Source of the DNA: CAJXMH01 sp964001305
GTDB taxonomy: Bacteria; Bacteroidota; Bacteroidia; Flavobacteriales_E; Vicingaceae
Assembly: GCA_964001305.1 (NCBI GenBank)
Contig: CAXFAI010000010.1
Span: 1 to 64,000, forward strand
Reading direction: 5' to 3'
DNA: 64,000 nucleotides
Shown here: piece after piece, positions 42,855 through 50,748 of the stretch
How the letters are laid out: every line of letters begins with the position of its first letter
Numbering within the stretch: the stretch's first letter is position 1
The notes under the pieces: generated by a model
Seen by the model: only the letters and a program-made list of their open reading frames with translations
What the model was told of the DNA's origin: nothing
Database searches by the model: none
Position numbers and translations under genes: made by a program

Positions 42855-43700
42855 TTATTTTGTATTAAATAGTAAGGCAATTTTTAGAGCATATTGAGCC
42901 ACTTCAAGCGACTCTACATCCCCTTTGGTTTTATAAATATCAGTGACATAAGAAATGCGAACGGCATTCCTGTTTTCTAAGTAAATGGTATAATCGAGGG
43001 AAGAAGCAATTCGAAAACCAGAAAAGAAATTGAATTGATAATCTTTAAAAGGATTGTCTTCATTTACTAAGGCATAGTCGCCAATGTAACTAAAACTGTT
43101 TCGGTAGCTACTATTTAGCAAACCTGTTTTTAATGCATAGCTTAAGTAGCGTTTACGGGGCTTCAAATGGTAGTTTACAAATAAAAACTTCTTCTGTTTG
43201 GTTGTTTTCCGACTAACATCTTTCCCGACTTGTGCAACGGCAAAAATGTTGGCTATCATTTCTGTACCTAATGCTGCGTTAAACAAATCATGATTCCCTC
43301 TCAGATTTCCTACAACATTTACCTCTCCCCCTACTTTTACATTCCATTTGGAATTTGAAATTGCCTGTAAGTGATACAGTCTCCCATAAGAAAGACTCAG
43401 CGATTGAAACGAGCTTTGACTATCGTCTTTTCCTGTTCCACTAGAAAGGCCACCGCCATGATAAGTGAAGCGTAAAGCAGACTCCCTTAATGAATCAAAT
43501 GCCAAACGCCCAATGGTGGCTCTAACACTTGGACCTTGGTAAAATAAAGGAGAGGTGGCAAAATCTCTCATCTTTGTACTACCTATGCCTGTAGCTAGCT
43601 CCAAATAAGTAGGTCTACTCTTCTCAAAGGTAGAATCGATTTGCGCGAAAATAAGATATGGAACAAGGAATAAAAGAAGAAAAATGAATTGGTATTTCAT
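42855..43700 (-). CDS. Predicted outer-membrane beta-barrel protein
   Basis: The 281-residue protein has a signal peptide (FIFLLLFLVPYLIFAQ), then alternating amphipathic strands (ATIGRLAFDSLRESALRFTY, LSLSYGRLYHLQA, YQFNFFSGFRIASSLDY) and ends in a hydrophobic strand. I read it as an outer-membrane barrel but do not know the family. The S41 peptidase lipoprotein gene follows after 1 bp, so the two are co-expressed and may act together in the envelope. Confidence 0.7.
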   Translation of the reverse strand: MKYQFIFLLLFLVPYLIFAQIDSTFEKSRPTYLELATGIGSTKMRDFATSPLFYQGPSVRATIGRLAFDSLRESALRFTYHGGGLSSGTGKDDSQSSFQSLSLSYGRLYHLQAISNSKWNVKVGGEVNVVGNLRGNHDLFNAALGTEMIANIFAVAQVGKDVSRKTTKQKKFLFVNYHLKPRKRYLSYALKTGLLNSSYRNSFSYIGDYALVNEDNPFKDYQFNFFSGFRIASSLDYTIYLENRNAVRISYVTDIYKTKGDVESLEVAQYALKIALLFNTK

Positions 43701-43785
43701 GCTCTATGTTTTAAAATGATAGAGCAAAATTGCCGCAAGAACTCAGAGGGGTCGTCCTGAAAAATAATTCAGGACATTTTTAAGG

Positions 43786-45558
43786 CTATTGATTTGACTT
43801 AACCCATTGCTTAGGCGTTTGACCAGTTAGTTTTTTAAACGAATCATTAAAAACAGATTTGGAGTTGAATCCACTTTCATAGGCCAAGGCAAGAAGTGTT
43901 AACTTCTCTCCTTTTTCAGACAAAGCCATTTCTTGAAATGCTTCGATGCGATAAGCATTGACGTATTCATTGAAGTTCTTTCCTATTTTTTCGTTTAACA
44001 ACCAAGAAAGTTTATTGGGATGAAGTTTAATCAAAGACGCTAGTTCTTTTAAGTTTAACTCACTGTCCATGTATTTTCCCTGCTCCATTAAATGATCAAG
44101 TGCTTTGATGTAATTATTCACTTTAGCTTCATCAATAATTACTTTAGTCTCCACTTTTGGTTTAGATAAATCGACCTTTAAACTTCTTGAAGGGAAGTAT
44201 TTATTAATTAGCTGTTGAAAAGCAGACTTATTTCTTAATGAATGGAAAAAAGGTTCATTTTTAAAATTGATAACCAATCCAAACTGCTGTTGACAAAACA
44301 TTTCTAATTGTGTAATTGCCTCTTCTTCATCTATTAAAGTTAATAGGTAAAGATCCCATGCAAACAACGGACTTGGTTTAGTATTACTATAACTATTAAT
44401 TAATTCAAGAGCTTCCATGCTATTGATAAGCTCGTTATTTAAGACCGAAGCTATCGTTTTAACTATTTGATAAAGTTGTGGTTGATGCCGAAAATTACTC
44501 TCCGAGAGTTCATTAAATCGACCTAAGTGGATGTAACAAGCTATTTTGAGATGAATAGATAAGGCAAATGAACTATCTAAACTTAATGATTGCTTTAGAA
44601 AAGTCAAAGCGTCCTCGAATTCTCCTTGCAAATAATAAATGTTGGCTTTGGTGTAGAAATGATTAGGAGAAAGTGGGTCTGACTTTAAACTTATATCAAT
44701 GGCTTGCTTTGCAGACTCAAAGTCCCCCAAGGCAGTATATATTTCTGCCAGACATTCATTAATTTCTGGTTCTTCAGGTTTAATTGTAAGTGCTTGCTTA
44801 ATGTGTTGTAGAGCCTGTTGGTAATCCCAAAGTCCCCAAAAAGAGTGAGTGGCCATGCAGTGGTATGCATAAGCAGAATTAGTGCTCAGAGCATAACCCT
44901 TATCGAAATTGGTTTGTGCCATTTGAAAAGCCTTTGCCCGATCCATATATCCCCACGAGCCTAGAAGGCCATAACAAAGACCTGCTCCGAAATAGGCTAA
45001 GTTATAATTGCGGTCTTTTGATAAGCTCTCTTCAAAATATTGTGCCCCTCGAGCAATGTCCTCCAAATTCCATTTTTTTTGATAAAAACAGCCTTTCAAA
45101 TACAGTTCATATGCTTCTATACTAGCTGTGGAAGGTCTAACCAAGTGTTCTTGGATATTTAAATGACCAAAATTTTCTCTGATTTTATCAGCAATCAATA
45201 AACTAATCTCATCTTGTAATTGAAAGACATCAGATAGGGTTCGATCAAAATTATCAGACCAAAGGTGAAAACCATTATCAGTACGAATCAACTGAGCCGT
45301 AATCCGAATCCGATTTCCTGATTTTCTAATACTACCTTCTAATACAGTGCTAACACCAAGTTGATTTCCAATGACTCTAACATCCTTTTTATTGCCTTTA
45401 AAAACAAAAGAAGATGTTCTTGCAGTTACTTTTAAGCCGACTATCTTACTTAAAGCATTTATGATTTCTTCGGTCATTCCATCTGCAAAATACTCGTTCT
45501 CTTGATCAGAACTAATGTTCTCAAAAGGCAATACAGCTATGGATTTCTGATTGATCAC
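43786..45558 (-). CDS. FlgO/TolB-like - TPR - AraC regulator
   Basis: A 590-residue chimera. Residues 1-130 (SIAVLPFENISSDQENEYFA, then ADGMTEEIINALSK and VLEGSIRKSGNRIRITAQLI) form the FlgO/TolB-like domain seen in many adenylate-cyclase and SARP regulators. A TPR stretch (about 180-345; YALSTNSAYAYHCMATHSFW, FYTKANIYYLQGEFEDAL) follows. The C-terminal 100 residues are an AraC helix-turn-helix pair (LTLLALAYESGFNSKSVFND, FKKLTGQTPKQW). It has no signal peptide or membrane span. It is divergent from the serine hydrolase at 45695, a likely target. Confidence 0.88.
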   Translation of the reverse strand: MINQKSIAVLPFENISSDQENEYFADGMTEEIINALSKIVGLKVTARTSSFVFKGNKKDVRVIGNQLGVSTVLEGSIRKSGNRIRITAQLIRTDNGFHLWSDNFDRTLSDVFQLQDEISLLIADKIRENFGHLNIQEHLVRPSTASIEAYELYLKGCFYQKKWNLEDIARGAQYFEESLSKDRNYNLAYFGAGLCYGLLGSWGYMDRAKAFQMAQTNFDKGYALSTNSAYAYHCMATHSFWGLWDYQQALQHIKQALTIKPEEPEINECLAEIYTALGDFESAKQAIDISLKSDPLSPNHFYTKANIYYLQGEFEDALTFLKQSLSLDSSFALSIHLKIACYIHLGRFNELSESNFRHQPQLYQIVKTIASVLNNELINSMEALELINSYSNTKPSPLFAWDLYLLTLIDEEEAITQLEMFCQQQFGLVINFKNEPFFHSLRNKSAFQQLINKYFPSRSLKVDLSKPKVETKVIIDEAKVNNYIKALDHLMEQGKYMDSELNLKELASLIKLHPNKLSWLLNEKIGKNFNEYVNAYRIEAFQEMALSEKGEKLTLLALAYESGFNSKSVFNDSFKKLTGQTPKQWVKSNQ

Positions 45559-45694
45559 TAATTTTTATTGAGGTTTTAAAAGTAAATAAACAGATAGAAA
45601 AACCAATCCTTCTAACCAAAAAGAGTAAAACGTCCTAAATTATGATTTCGGTCGCAAGGCCATAGTTCAGCAATCACCTTTGCCGAAAAAAATC

Positions 45695-46837
45695 ATGCAA
45701 AAATTTATATTTCTCATTGGCATCATGTTAGTTAGTTTTATACTAAATGCACAAGAAAGTGCTCAAAAGGCAATTCGTAATCACTTTGAAAACATGCTGT
45801 TGAAAGAAGATATCCATAATGGGTTTCTACAAATAAAAAGCGCGGATGGTGAGTTAAACTTCAAGCTTGTAAGTGGGAATTTTCAAGATGGTAGAGTTGT
45901 ACGCGAATCAAATCCTTTTCATGCGGCAAGTGTGGGCAAAATGTTTACCGCAAGCATTATTATGAAATTGGTAGAAACTAAAGAAATTCGATTTGAAGAT
46001 CCCATTTCTAAACATCTAAGTCCTGAAATTGTAAATGGTTTGCACCTATTTGAGGGAAAAGATTATTCCAATAAGATTACCATAAAACAACTTTTGCAGC
46101 ATACTTCGGGCTTAGCTGATTACATTATGGACGAGCCCGAAGATGGCCGACCGAATATTATTACTCAAATGTTTGAGAAACCAAGTAAAGTGTGGAAAAT
46201 TGAAGAGCTCATCACTTTTAGTAAAACACATTTAAGTCCTCACTTTATACCTGGTAATGGATACCATTATAGTGACACCGACTATTTATTACTAGGACTA
46301 ATCATTGAGGAGAAATACAAAAAAGCATTAGATGAAGTTTTTAAAGAAGAGCTTTTCATCCCTTTAAAAATGAATCATACAGCTATGTTTATGCGTTCAG
46401 AACCTATTAAAGAAAACGATCAATTGGCCGAGTTTTATATAAACAACAATGACATCAGTCAATATAAAAGTTTAAGTATAGATTGGGCTGGAGGCGGCAC
46501 AGTCAGTACAACAGAAGATCTTATTCGATTTCACGAAGCGCTTCTTTCAGGGAAAATTATTGAAGCTAGCACACTAGCAAGTATGCAGCAATGGGTTCAT
46601 GAAAGTCAGGCAACTTATTACGGATTAGGTTTACGAAAAATTCAAATCAATGAGTTTTCCGAGCAATTACCTAATCTAACGCTAATTGGTCACAATGGTA
46701 TCAATGCTTCTTTTTTATTTTATTGCCCAGAATTAGACCTTTACATTGCCGGAACTTTTAACCAAACCAATCAAGTTAAAGAAAGCATGCTGTTTATGAT
46801 AAACTGTTTGACTGAAATACTTGCAAACAAACAGTAA
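45695..46837 (+). CDS. Secreted serine hydrolase, beta-lactamase class C family
   Basis: From ATG 45695 the protein has about 380 residues and a signal peptide (KFIFLIGIMLVSFILNAQ); the frame is open from a TTG five codons upstream. The SxxK motif is in AASVGKMFTASI, the YxN position reads YSDTDYLLLGL (Asp instead of Asn) and GHNGINASF replaces the KTG box. It is a class C/esterase-like hydrolase with unknown substrate. It is divergently transcribed from the FlgO-TPR-AraC regulator, about 135 bp away. Confidence 0.87.
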   Translation: MQKFIFLIGIMLVSFILNAQESAQKAIRNHFENMLLKEDIHNGFLQIKSADGELNFKLVSGNFQDGRVVRESNPFHAASVGKMFTASIIMKLVETKEIRFEDPISKHLSPEIVNGLHLFEGKDYSNKITIKQLLQHTSGLADYIMDEPEDGRPNIITQMFEKPSKVWKIEELITFSKTHLSPHFIPGNGYHYSDTDYLLLGLIIEEKYKKALDEVFKEELFIPLKMNHTAMFMRSEPIKENDQLAEFYINNNDISQYKSLSIDWAGGGTVSTTEDLIRFHEALLSGKIIEASTLASMQQWVHESQATYYGLGLRKIQINEFSEQLPNLTLIGHNGINASFLFYCPELDLYIAGTFNQTNQVKESMLFMINCLTEILANKQ

Positions 46838-46991
46838 CAGCTCAATTATCTCAAAAAAGTTAGTTTAAAAAACGAGATAATAAATTGCTTTCATATCAGG
46901 TTAATTGGGCATGAGGTATGGTAAAAACTTGATGGATTTGGGTATATCTTGTTAGGGTAAATGATTAATTTTAAAGTATAAATCATTTTTT

Positions 46992-47363
46992 ATGAATCAC
47001 GAAGAACGGCTCTATTTTGGACTAGGAATTATTGCTTATGCAGTTGCGAAAGCCGATGGGAAAATCAATCATGAAGAAAAAGAAAAATTACATGAAGTTG
47101 TAAAAAAAGAAACACCTTGTTACCACTTTGAGTTAGACTTAACAGAAATCACTTTTCTAGTACTTGAAAAATATGATGGATATACTCAGGAAGATTTATT
47201 CAATTTAGGAATCAAAGAAATGGAACTTGGCAAAGATTTTTTGACCGATGACATGCGTACTGATTTTCCTGCCTTACTGGAGAAAGTCGCTCGTGCCTTC
47301 CACCCTATTACTGCCGAAGAGAATAAATTGATTAGAGACTTTCACGCATACTTAAATTCATAG
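46992..47363 (+). CDS. TerB-like protein
   Basis: The 123-residue helical protein reads LGIIAYAVAKADGKINHEEKE at the N terminus (here split: LGIIAYAVAKADGK and INHEEKE), the acidic helix signature of TerB/DjlA-like domains, where aspartates can bind metal. It has no signal peptide. Function in Bacteroidota is unknown, and tellurite resistance should not be assumed, as no other ter gene is present. It is monocistronic. Confidence 0.75.
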   Translation: MNHEERLYFGLGIIAYAVAKADGKINHEEKEKLHEVVKKETPCYHFELDLTEITFLVLEKYDGYTQEDLFNLGIKEMELGKDFLTDDMRTDFPALLEKVARAFHPITAEENKLIRDFHAYLNS

Positions 47364-47520
47364 ATTTTTAGGCTTACTTGCACGCTATTTTTATCAACAA
47401 AACACTTTTGAGTAGTTAACTTTACTTTAATATAGTTCAGCCTTAATTCTAGCTACTTTTACTTTTGTAAGTACCCCATTTAGGAAAGAAGGGAGTTGAA
47501 ATATAAAGGAGATTATTGGT

Positions 47521-48129
47521 ATGACGGAATTTTGGGAAAGAAATTTTATTGAGAAAAAAGCAATGTGGGGTAATGAAGCTGTTCTAGCTTCGTTTAAAGC
47601 TCTTGAAATATTTAAAGCAGAGACTGCACGTAACATTTTGATTCCAGGATTTGGCTATGGAAGGAACGCCATTCCATTTATTAATGCTGGTATGGAAATT
47701 ACTGGAATTGAAATTTCAGAAACGGCCTTAAGAATTGCCAATGAAAAAATAGCTGATAAAGTACAATTGTTTCATTCTTCAGTCAGTAAAATGCCATTAA
47801 ACAATCAAGTCTACGATGGTATTTTTTGCTTTTCATTATTACACTTATTGTACCCAATTGAAAGAAAACAGTTTATCAATGCTTGTTATTCACAATTGAA
47901 TACGCATGGCAGCTTGATTATGGTGACACTCTCTAACAATGACAAATCTTTTGGCCAAGGAGAATGTATCGGAGAGAATTGGTATCATAGCCCTCATGGC
48001 TTAAATCTTTTTTATTATTCCAAAGAAAAGATAGAACAAGACTTTTCTGACTTTTATTTAAAAACTTGCTACGAATATGAAGAGTCTAATGGTCAGACAT
48101 TTTGGTTTATTCATGCAAAAAAAAAGTAG
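47521..48129 (+). CDS. Class I SAM-dependent methyltransferase
   Basis: The 202-residue protein has motif I NILIPGFGYGRNAIPF, an acidic residue after strand two (ITGIEISETAL), and a motif IV-like GIFCFSLLHLL. It resembles TehB/thiopurine-type small methyltransferases, but the substrate cannot be told. No signal peptide. Preceded by a purine-rich AAAGGAGA (RBS-like) 8 bp upstream of the ATG, which is unusually strong for this window. Confidence 0.85.
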   Translation: MTEFWERNFIEKKAMWGNEAVLASFKALEIFKAETARNILIPGFGYGRNAIPFINAGMEITGIEISETALRIANEKIADKVQLFHSSVSKMPLNNQVYDGIFCFSLLHLLYPIERKQFINACYSQLNTHGSLIMVTLSNNDKSFGQGECIGENWYHSPHGLNLFYYSKEKIEQDFSDFYLKTCYEYEESNGQTFWFIHAKKK

Positions 48130-48216
48130 CACCAAGTCTAAAACCAAACTTGTTTAATTTTAAGAAGATTAATCTATTAGTCCTTTGTATAATCTATAAA
48201 AAGCCACTACTTTCAG

Positions 48217-48224
48217 TAAATTTG
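48217..48224 (+). promoter_or_regulatory. Bacteroidota -7 box before the aminotransferase
   Basis: TAAATTTG fits TAnnTTTG and lies 19 bp before the ATG at 48244. A -33 match at canonical spacing is not visible. Confidence 0.35.
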
Positions 48225-48243
48225 GACCATTCAAATTTCATGT

Positions 48244-49347
48244 ATGAGTTCATCAAAATCGCATCCTCAATTTAAAGCCCAAATTGAAAAAGCAACGCGT
48301 TTTCAATTGCGTAAACCAACTCCCAATAAAACCAATTGGGACACCTTTTACAAGCTTTCTTCCAATGAAAATTTATTGGGAGCATCACCCAAAGCAGTAG
48401 AGGCCATTAAGCAAGCCATTGAAGGGGTTTATGAATATGATCACTATGATGATTTGCAGTTTCAAGAAGTATTGTCAAACTTTTATAAGCAAGAACTAAA
48501 ACCTGGTCAATTTATAACGGCAAATAGCGGTGTAGAGGTTTTAGAAATCATTTGCCGGGGACTAGTGAGTGTGGGTTCCGAATGCATCATTAGTTCTCCT
48601 ACTTTTTCACCCTACAAAAACATTATTGAATTGGAAGGTGGGGTTGTCATTGACGTGCCTTTAAGTACTCCAGATTACCAATTGGATATTGAGGGAATTT
48701 TGAATGTGGTAACAGAACATACTTCTTTGGTTTTTATTACTAATCCAAATAATCCTACAGGTACTTATGTGGAAAAGGAAAAGATGGATTATTTGCTTAA
48801 TGAATTACCCGATCATGTGATTGTGGTTTATGATGAAGTGTATTTTCATTTTGTTGATGCTGAAGATTTTCCATATGCCATCGATTACGTAAAAGCAGGA
48901 AAGCCGGTAATTGGATTGCATACTTTTTCTAAGATTTATGGTTTGGCTGGCTTACGAGTAGGATATGGTTTTACCACTCCTGAAATTGGTGAATATTTGA
49001 ATAAAATCTTTCGTCCTTTTAGAATTGGCACCTTGCCCATTATAGCTGCTTTTGCTGCCTTAGAAGATACTGAACATGTGAAAAATTCGCAGCAAATGGT
49101 TTGGGATGGTAAAAAATGGTTCTACCAAAAGTTTGACGAATTAGGAATTGAATTCCTTCCAACTCAAGGCAATTTTATCATGTTTAAATCACCTATTCCT
49201 TCGCTTGAATTAACAATGAAAATGTTAGATGAAGGCGTAATGGTAAGACCAGGTGATAATTTTGGGGCTCCTGGATATATTCGTTTAACTATTGGAACCC
49301 AAGCAGCTAATGAGCGTTTTATGGAAGTCTTTAACAGCTTTATATAG
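48244..49347 (+). CDS. PLP-dependent aminotransferase, HisC-like (class I/II)
   Basis: The 367-residue protein is a fold-type I aminotransferase: substrate-loop SSNENLLGASPKAVEAI, PLP-binding ITNPNNPTGTYV and VVYDEVYFHFVD (Asp binding the pyridine N), Schiff-base Lys in HTFSKIYGLAGLRVGYG, and an Arg in YIRLTIGT for the substrate carboxylate. It resembles histidinol-phosphate aminotransferase and related aromatic aminotransferases. No his genes surround it, so the true substrate may be an aromatic amino acid. Confidence 0.88.
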   Translation: MSSSKSHPQFKAQIEKATRFQLRKPTPNKTNWDTFYKLSSNENLLGASPKAVEAIKQAIEGVYEYDHYDDLQFQEVLSNFYKQELKPGQFITANSGVEVLEIICRGLVSVGSECIISSPTFSPYKNIIELEGGVVIDVPLSTPDYQLDIEGILNVVTEHTSLVFITNPNNPTGTYVEKEKMDYLLNELPDHVIVVYDEVYFHFVDAEDFPYAIDYVKAGKPVIGLHTFSKIYGLAGLRVGYGFTTPEIGEYLNKIFRPFRIGTLPIIAAFAALEDTEHVKNSQQMVWDGKKWFYQKFDELGIEFLPTQGNFIMFKSPIPSLELTMKMLDEGVMVRPGDNFGAPGYIRLTIGTQAANERFMEVFNSFI

Positions 49348-49388
49348 GAACTTCATAAACTTTAAAGACTTTCAAAGGTTAACCATTA

Positions 49389-49925
49389 ATGAAAGTTTTC
49401 ATTGTTGTTTCTCTTTTTAGCTATTTAGGATTTATGGCCAATACACATATATTATACGATTTTACCCATGAAAGCCATGCAGATTGGAAAATCGTAAATG
49501 ACGGAGTAATGGGAGGTTTGTCAAATGGAACGTTTTCAGTGGACGAAAATGGTTATGGCATTTTTAGTGGAAAAGTGTCTTTAGCCAATAATGGTGGTTT
49601 CACTTCTATTCGGCATGCGGTTGACTATGATTTGTCTAAAAGTGACCACAAAATAGTGCTGAAATTAAAAGGCGATGGAAAGAGATATCAATTTCGGATT
49701 AAACAAAATATTCAAGATCGCCATTCCTATATTCAATATTTTCAGACCAATAATAGTTGGCAAGAAATTGAACTTGATTTAAATGACTTTTATGCCTCTT
49801 GGCGAGGACAAAAACTTGAGCTTCCAAATTTTGAAGCACAAACAATAGAAGAATGTAGCTTTTTGATTGCCAACAATAAAGAAGAAGACTTTTGCCTAAT
49901 TCTTGACTATATAGCTATCAAGTAA
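49389..49925 (+). CDS. CIA30-family (NDUFAF1-like) protein with signal peptide
   Basis: The 178-residue protein has a signal-like N terminus (FIVVSLFSYLGFMANT) and a CIA30 domain: DWKIVNDGVMGGLSNGTFSV, NGYGIFSGKVSLANNGGFTS, KGDGKRYQFRIKQ. The jelly-roll-like fold is shared with carbohydrate-binding modules and eukaryotic complex I assembly factor CIA30; its bacterial role is unknown. It is convergent with the Xre gene (1 bp between the stops). Confidence 0.88.
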   Translation: MKVFIVVSLFSYLGFMANTHILYDFTHESHADWKIVNDGVMGGLSNGTFSVDENGYGIFSGKVSLANNGGFTSIRHAVDYDLSKSDHKIVLKLKGDGKRYQFRIKQNIQDRHSYIQYFQTNNSWQEIELDLNDFYASWRGQKLELPNFEAQTIEECSFLIANNKEEDFCLILDYIAIK

Positions 49926-49926
49926 A

Positions 49927-50127
49927 CTACTCCCCTTCTTCTAATTGAAAGATTTCTTCGACTTTGCATTCAAAGATTTGAGCCATTTTTAAGGCCAAAA
50001 GTGCAGATGGTACATATTTACCTAATTCAATGGCGTTTATTGTTTGACGACTGACTCCTGTCAGTTCAGCTAATTTAGCTTGAGTCAAATCCTTCTTAGC
50101 GCGCTCTACTTTTATGCTATTCTTCAT
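49927..50127 (-). CDS. Small Xre-family regulator (YozG-like)
   Basis: A 66-residue stand-alone helix-turn-helix protein (ERAKKDLTQAKLAELTGVS, RQTINAIELGKYVPSALLAL, then CKVEEIFQLEE), the classic short Xre type that regulates a co-encoded membrane protein. It overlaps the upstream membrane-protein gene by 11 bp. A perfect 9-bp-arm dyad sits just before that gene (50647-50670) and is the likely operator. Confidence 0.92.
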   Translation of the reverse strand: MKNSIKVERAKKDLTQAKLAELTGVSRQTINAIELGKYVPSALLALKMAQIFECKVEEIFQLEEGE

Positions 50128-50629
50128 CGAGAATCATTTTGCGCTGATTGCGAATTTTCATCGCGAAAATAAAACTAAACAGCAATAAGAAACTAAATAA
50201 TTGAGAGATCATTACATAAAGAAATAAACCGTCGAAAATTAACCAGTTAAAGATTAAAAGGATGATTCCATTGTACACCAAAGCCTGACTCATAGATTCT
50301 AAGCGCAGTTGATTGCTAAATTCATCTTCTTCTTTCACCTTGGCAAAAGCGATTAAATAGGTTCCCAATAACATGGCGGTTAACATGAGCTCATTGCTAA
50401 TATCGTTTTTTACCCAACTGTACCATTGAAAGTTTGGTTCGTTTGGATTGGACTCAAACAAAGCAAAAACTTTCATAACAAATCGACCTTCTTTAGCATT
50501 TCCAAAAAGACTCCAAGTACTTTCCGCAAATACGACTTCTGGGTCTGCAATAAAAAGACTGATGCAAGGAATTACAAATACCAATCCTAAAATCCGGCAC
50601 CATCGGGGTAATAATTTCAACTTATTCAT
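50117..50629 (-). CDS. Four-helix membrane protein paired with Xre regulator
   Basis: The 170-residue protein has about four membrane helices (CRILGLVFVIPCISLFIA, LMLTAMLLGTYLIAF, ALVYNGIILLIFNWLIFDGL, FLYVMISQLFSFLLLFSFIF). Family not recognised. The gene pair (membrane protein plus tiny Xre regulator) is a recurrent arrangement in Bacteroidota and Firmicutes, with autoregulation by the Xre protein; the physiological role is unclear. Confidence 0.8.
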   Translation of the reverse strand: MNKLKLLPRWCRILGLVFVIPCISLFIADPEVVFAESTWSLFGNAKEGRFVMKVFALFESNPNEPNFQWYSWVKNDISNELMLTAMLLGTYLIAFAKVKEEDEFSNQLRLESMSQALVYNGIILLIFNWLIFDGLFLYVMISQLFSFLLLFSFIFAMKIRNQRKMILDEE

Positions 50630-50646
50630 GACATGTATTTTTTACC

Positions 50647-50670
50647 AAATGTAAATTATATTTTACATTT
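50647..50670. promoter_or_regulatory. Palindromic operator upstream of the Xre/membrane-protein operon
   Basis: AAATGTAAA and TTTACATTT are perfect inverted arms separated by 6 bp, 18 bp before the start codon of the operon. By position it overlaps the promoter, fitting autoregulation by the Xre protein. Confidence 0.6.
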
Positions 50671-50689
50671 TATCAAAATTAGCATACAA

Positions 50690-50724
50690 AAGAATCCCTT
50701 TAAGCAAAGCTCAAAGGGATTCTT
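50690..50724 (-). terminator. Intrinsic terminator of the E1 operon
   Basis: A 12-bp perfect stem (AAGAATCCCTTT / AAAGGGATTCTT) with an 11-nt loop, followed by TTTTG on the minus strand, lies 25 bp after the E1 stop. It may also work weakly in the other direction. Confidence 0.8.
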
Positions 50725-50748
50725 ATTTCTCTGTATCTTTAGTAATTA

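Noticed and set aside
46846..46880. Hairpin TTATCTC / GAGATAA after the serine hydrolase gene
   Set aside because: Short AT-rich stem, 21-nt loop and no T-run; too weak for a terminator call.
46992..47363. Tellurite-resistance function for the TerB-like protein
   Set aside because: No other ter genes in the window; the TerB fold occurs in many unrelated settings.
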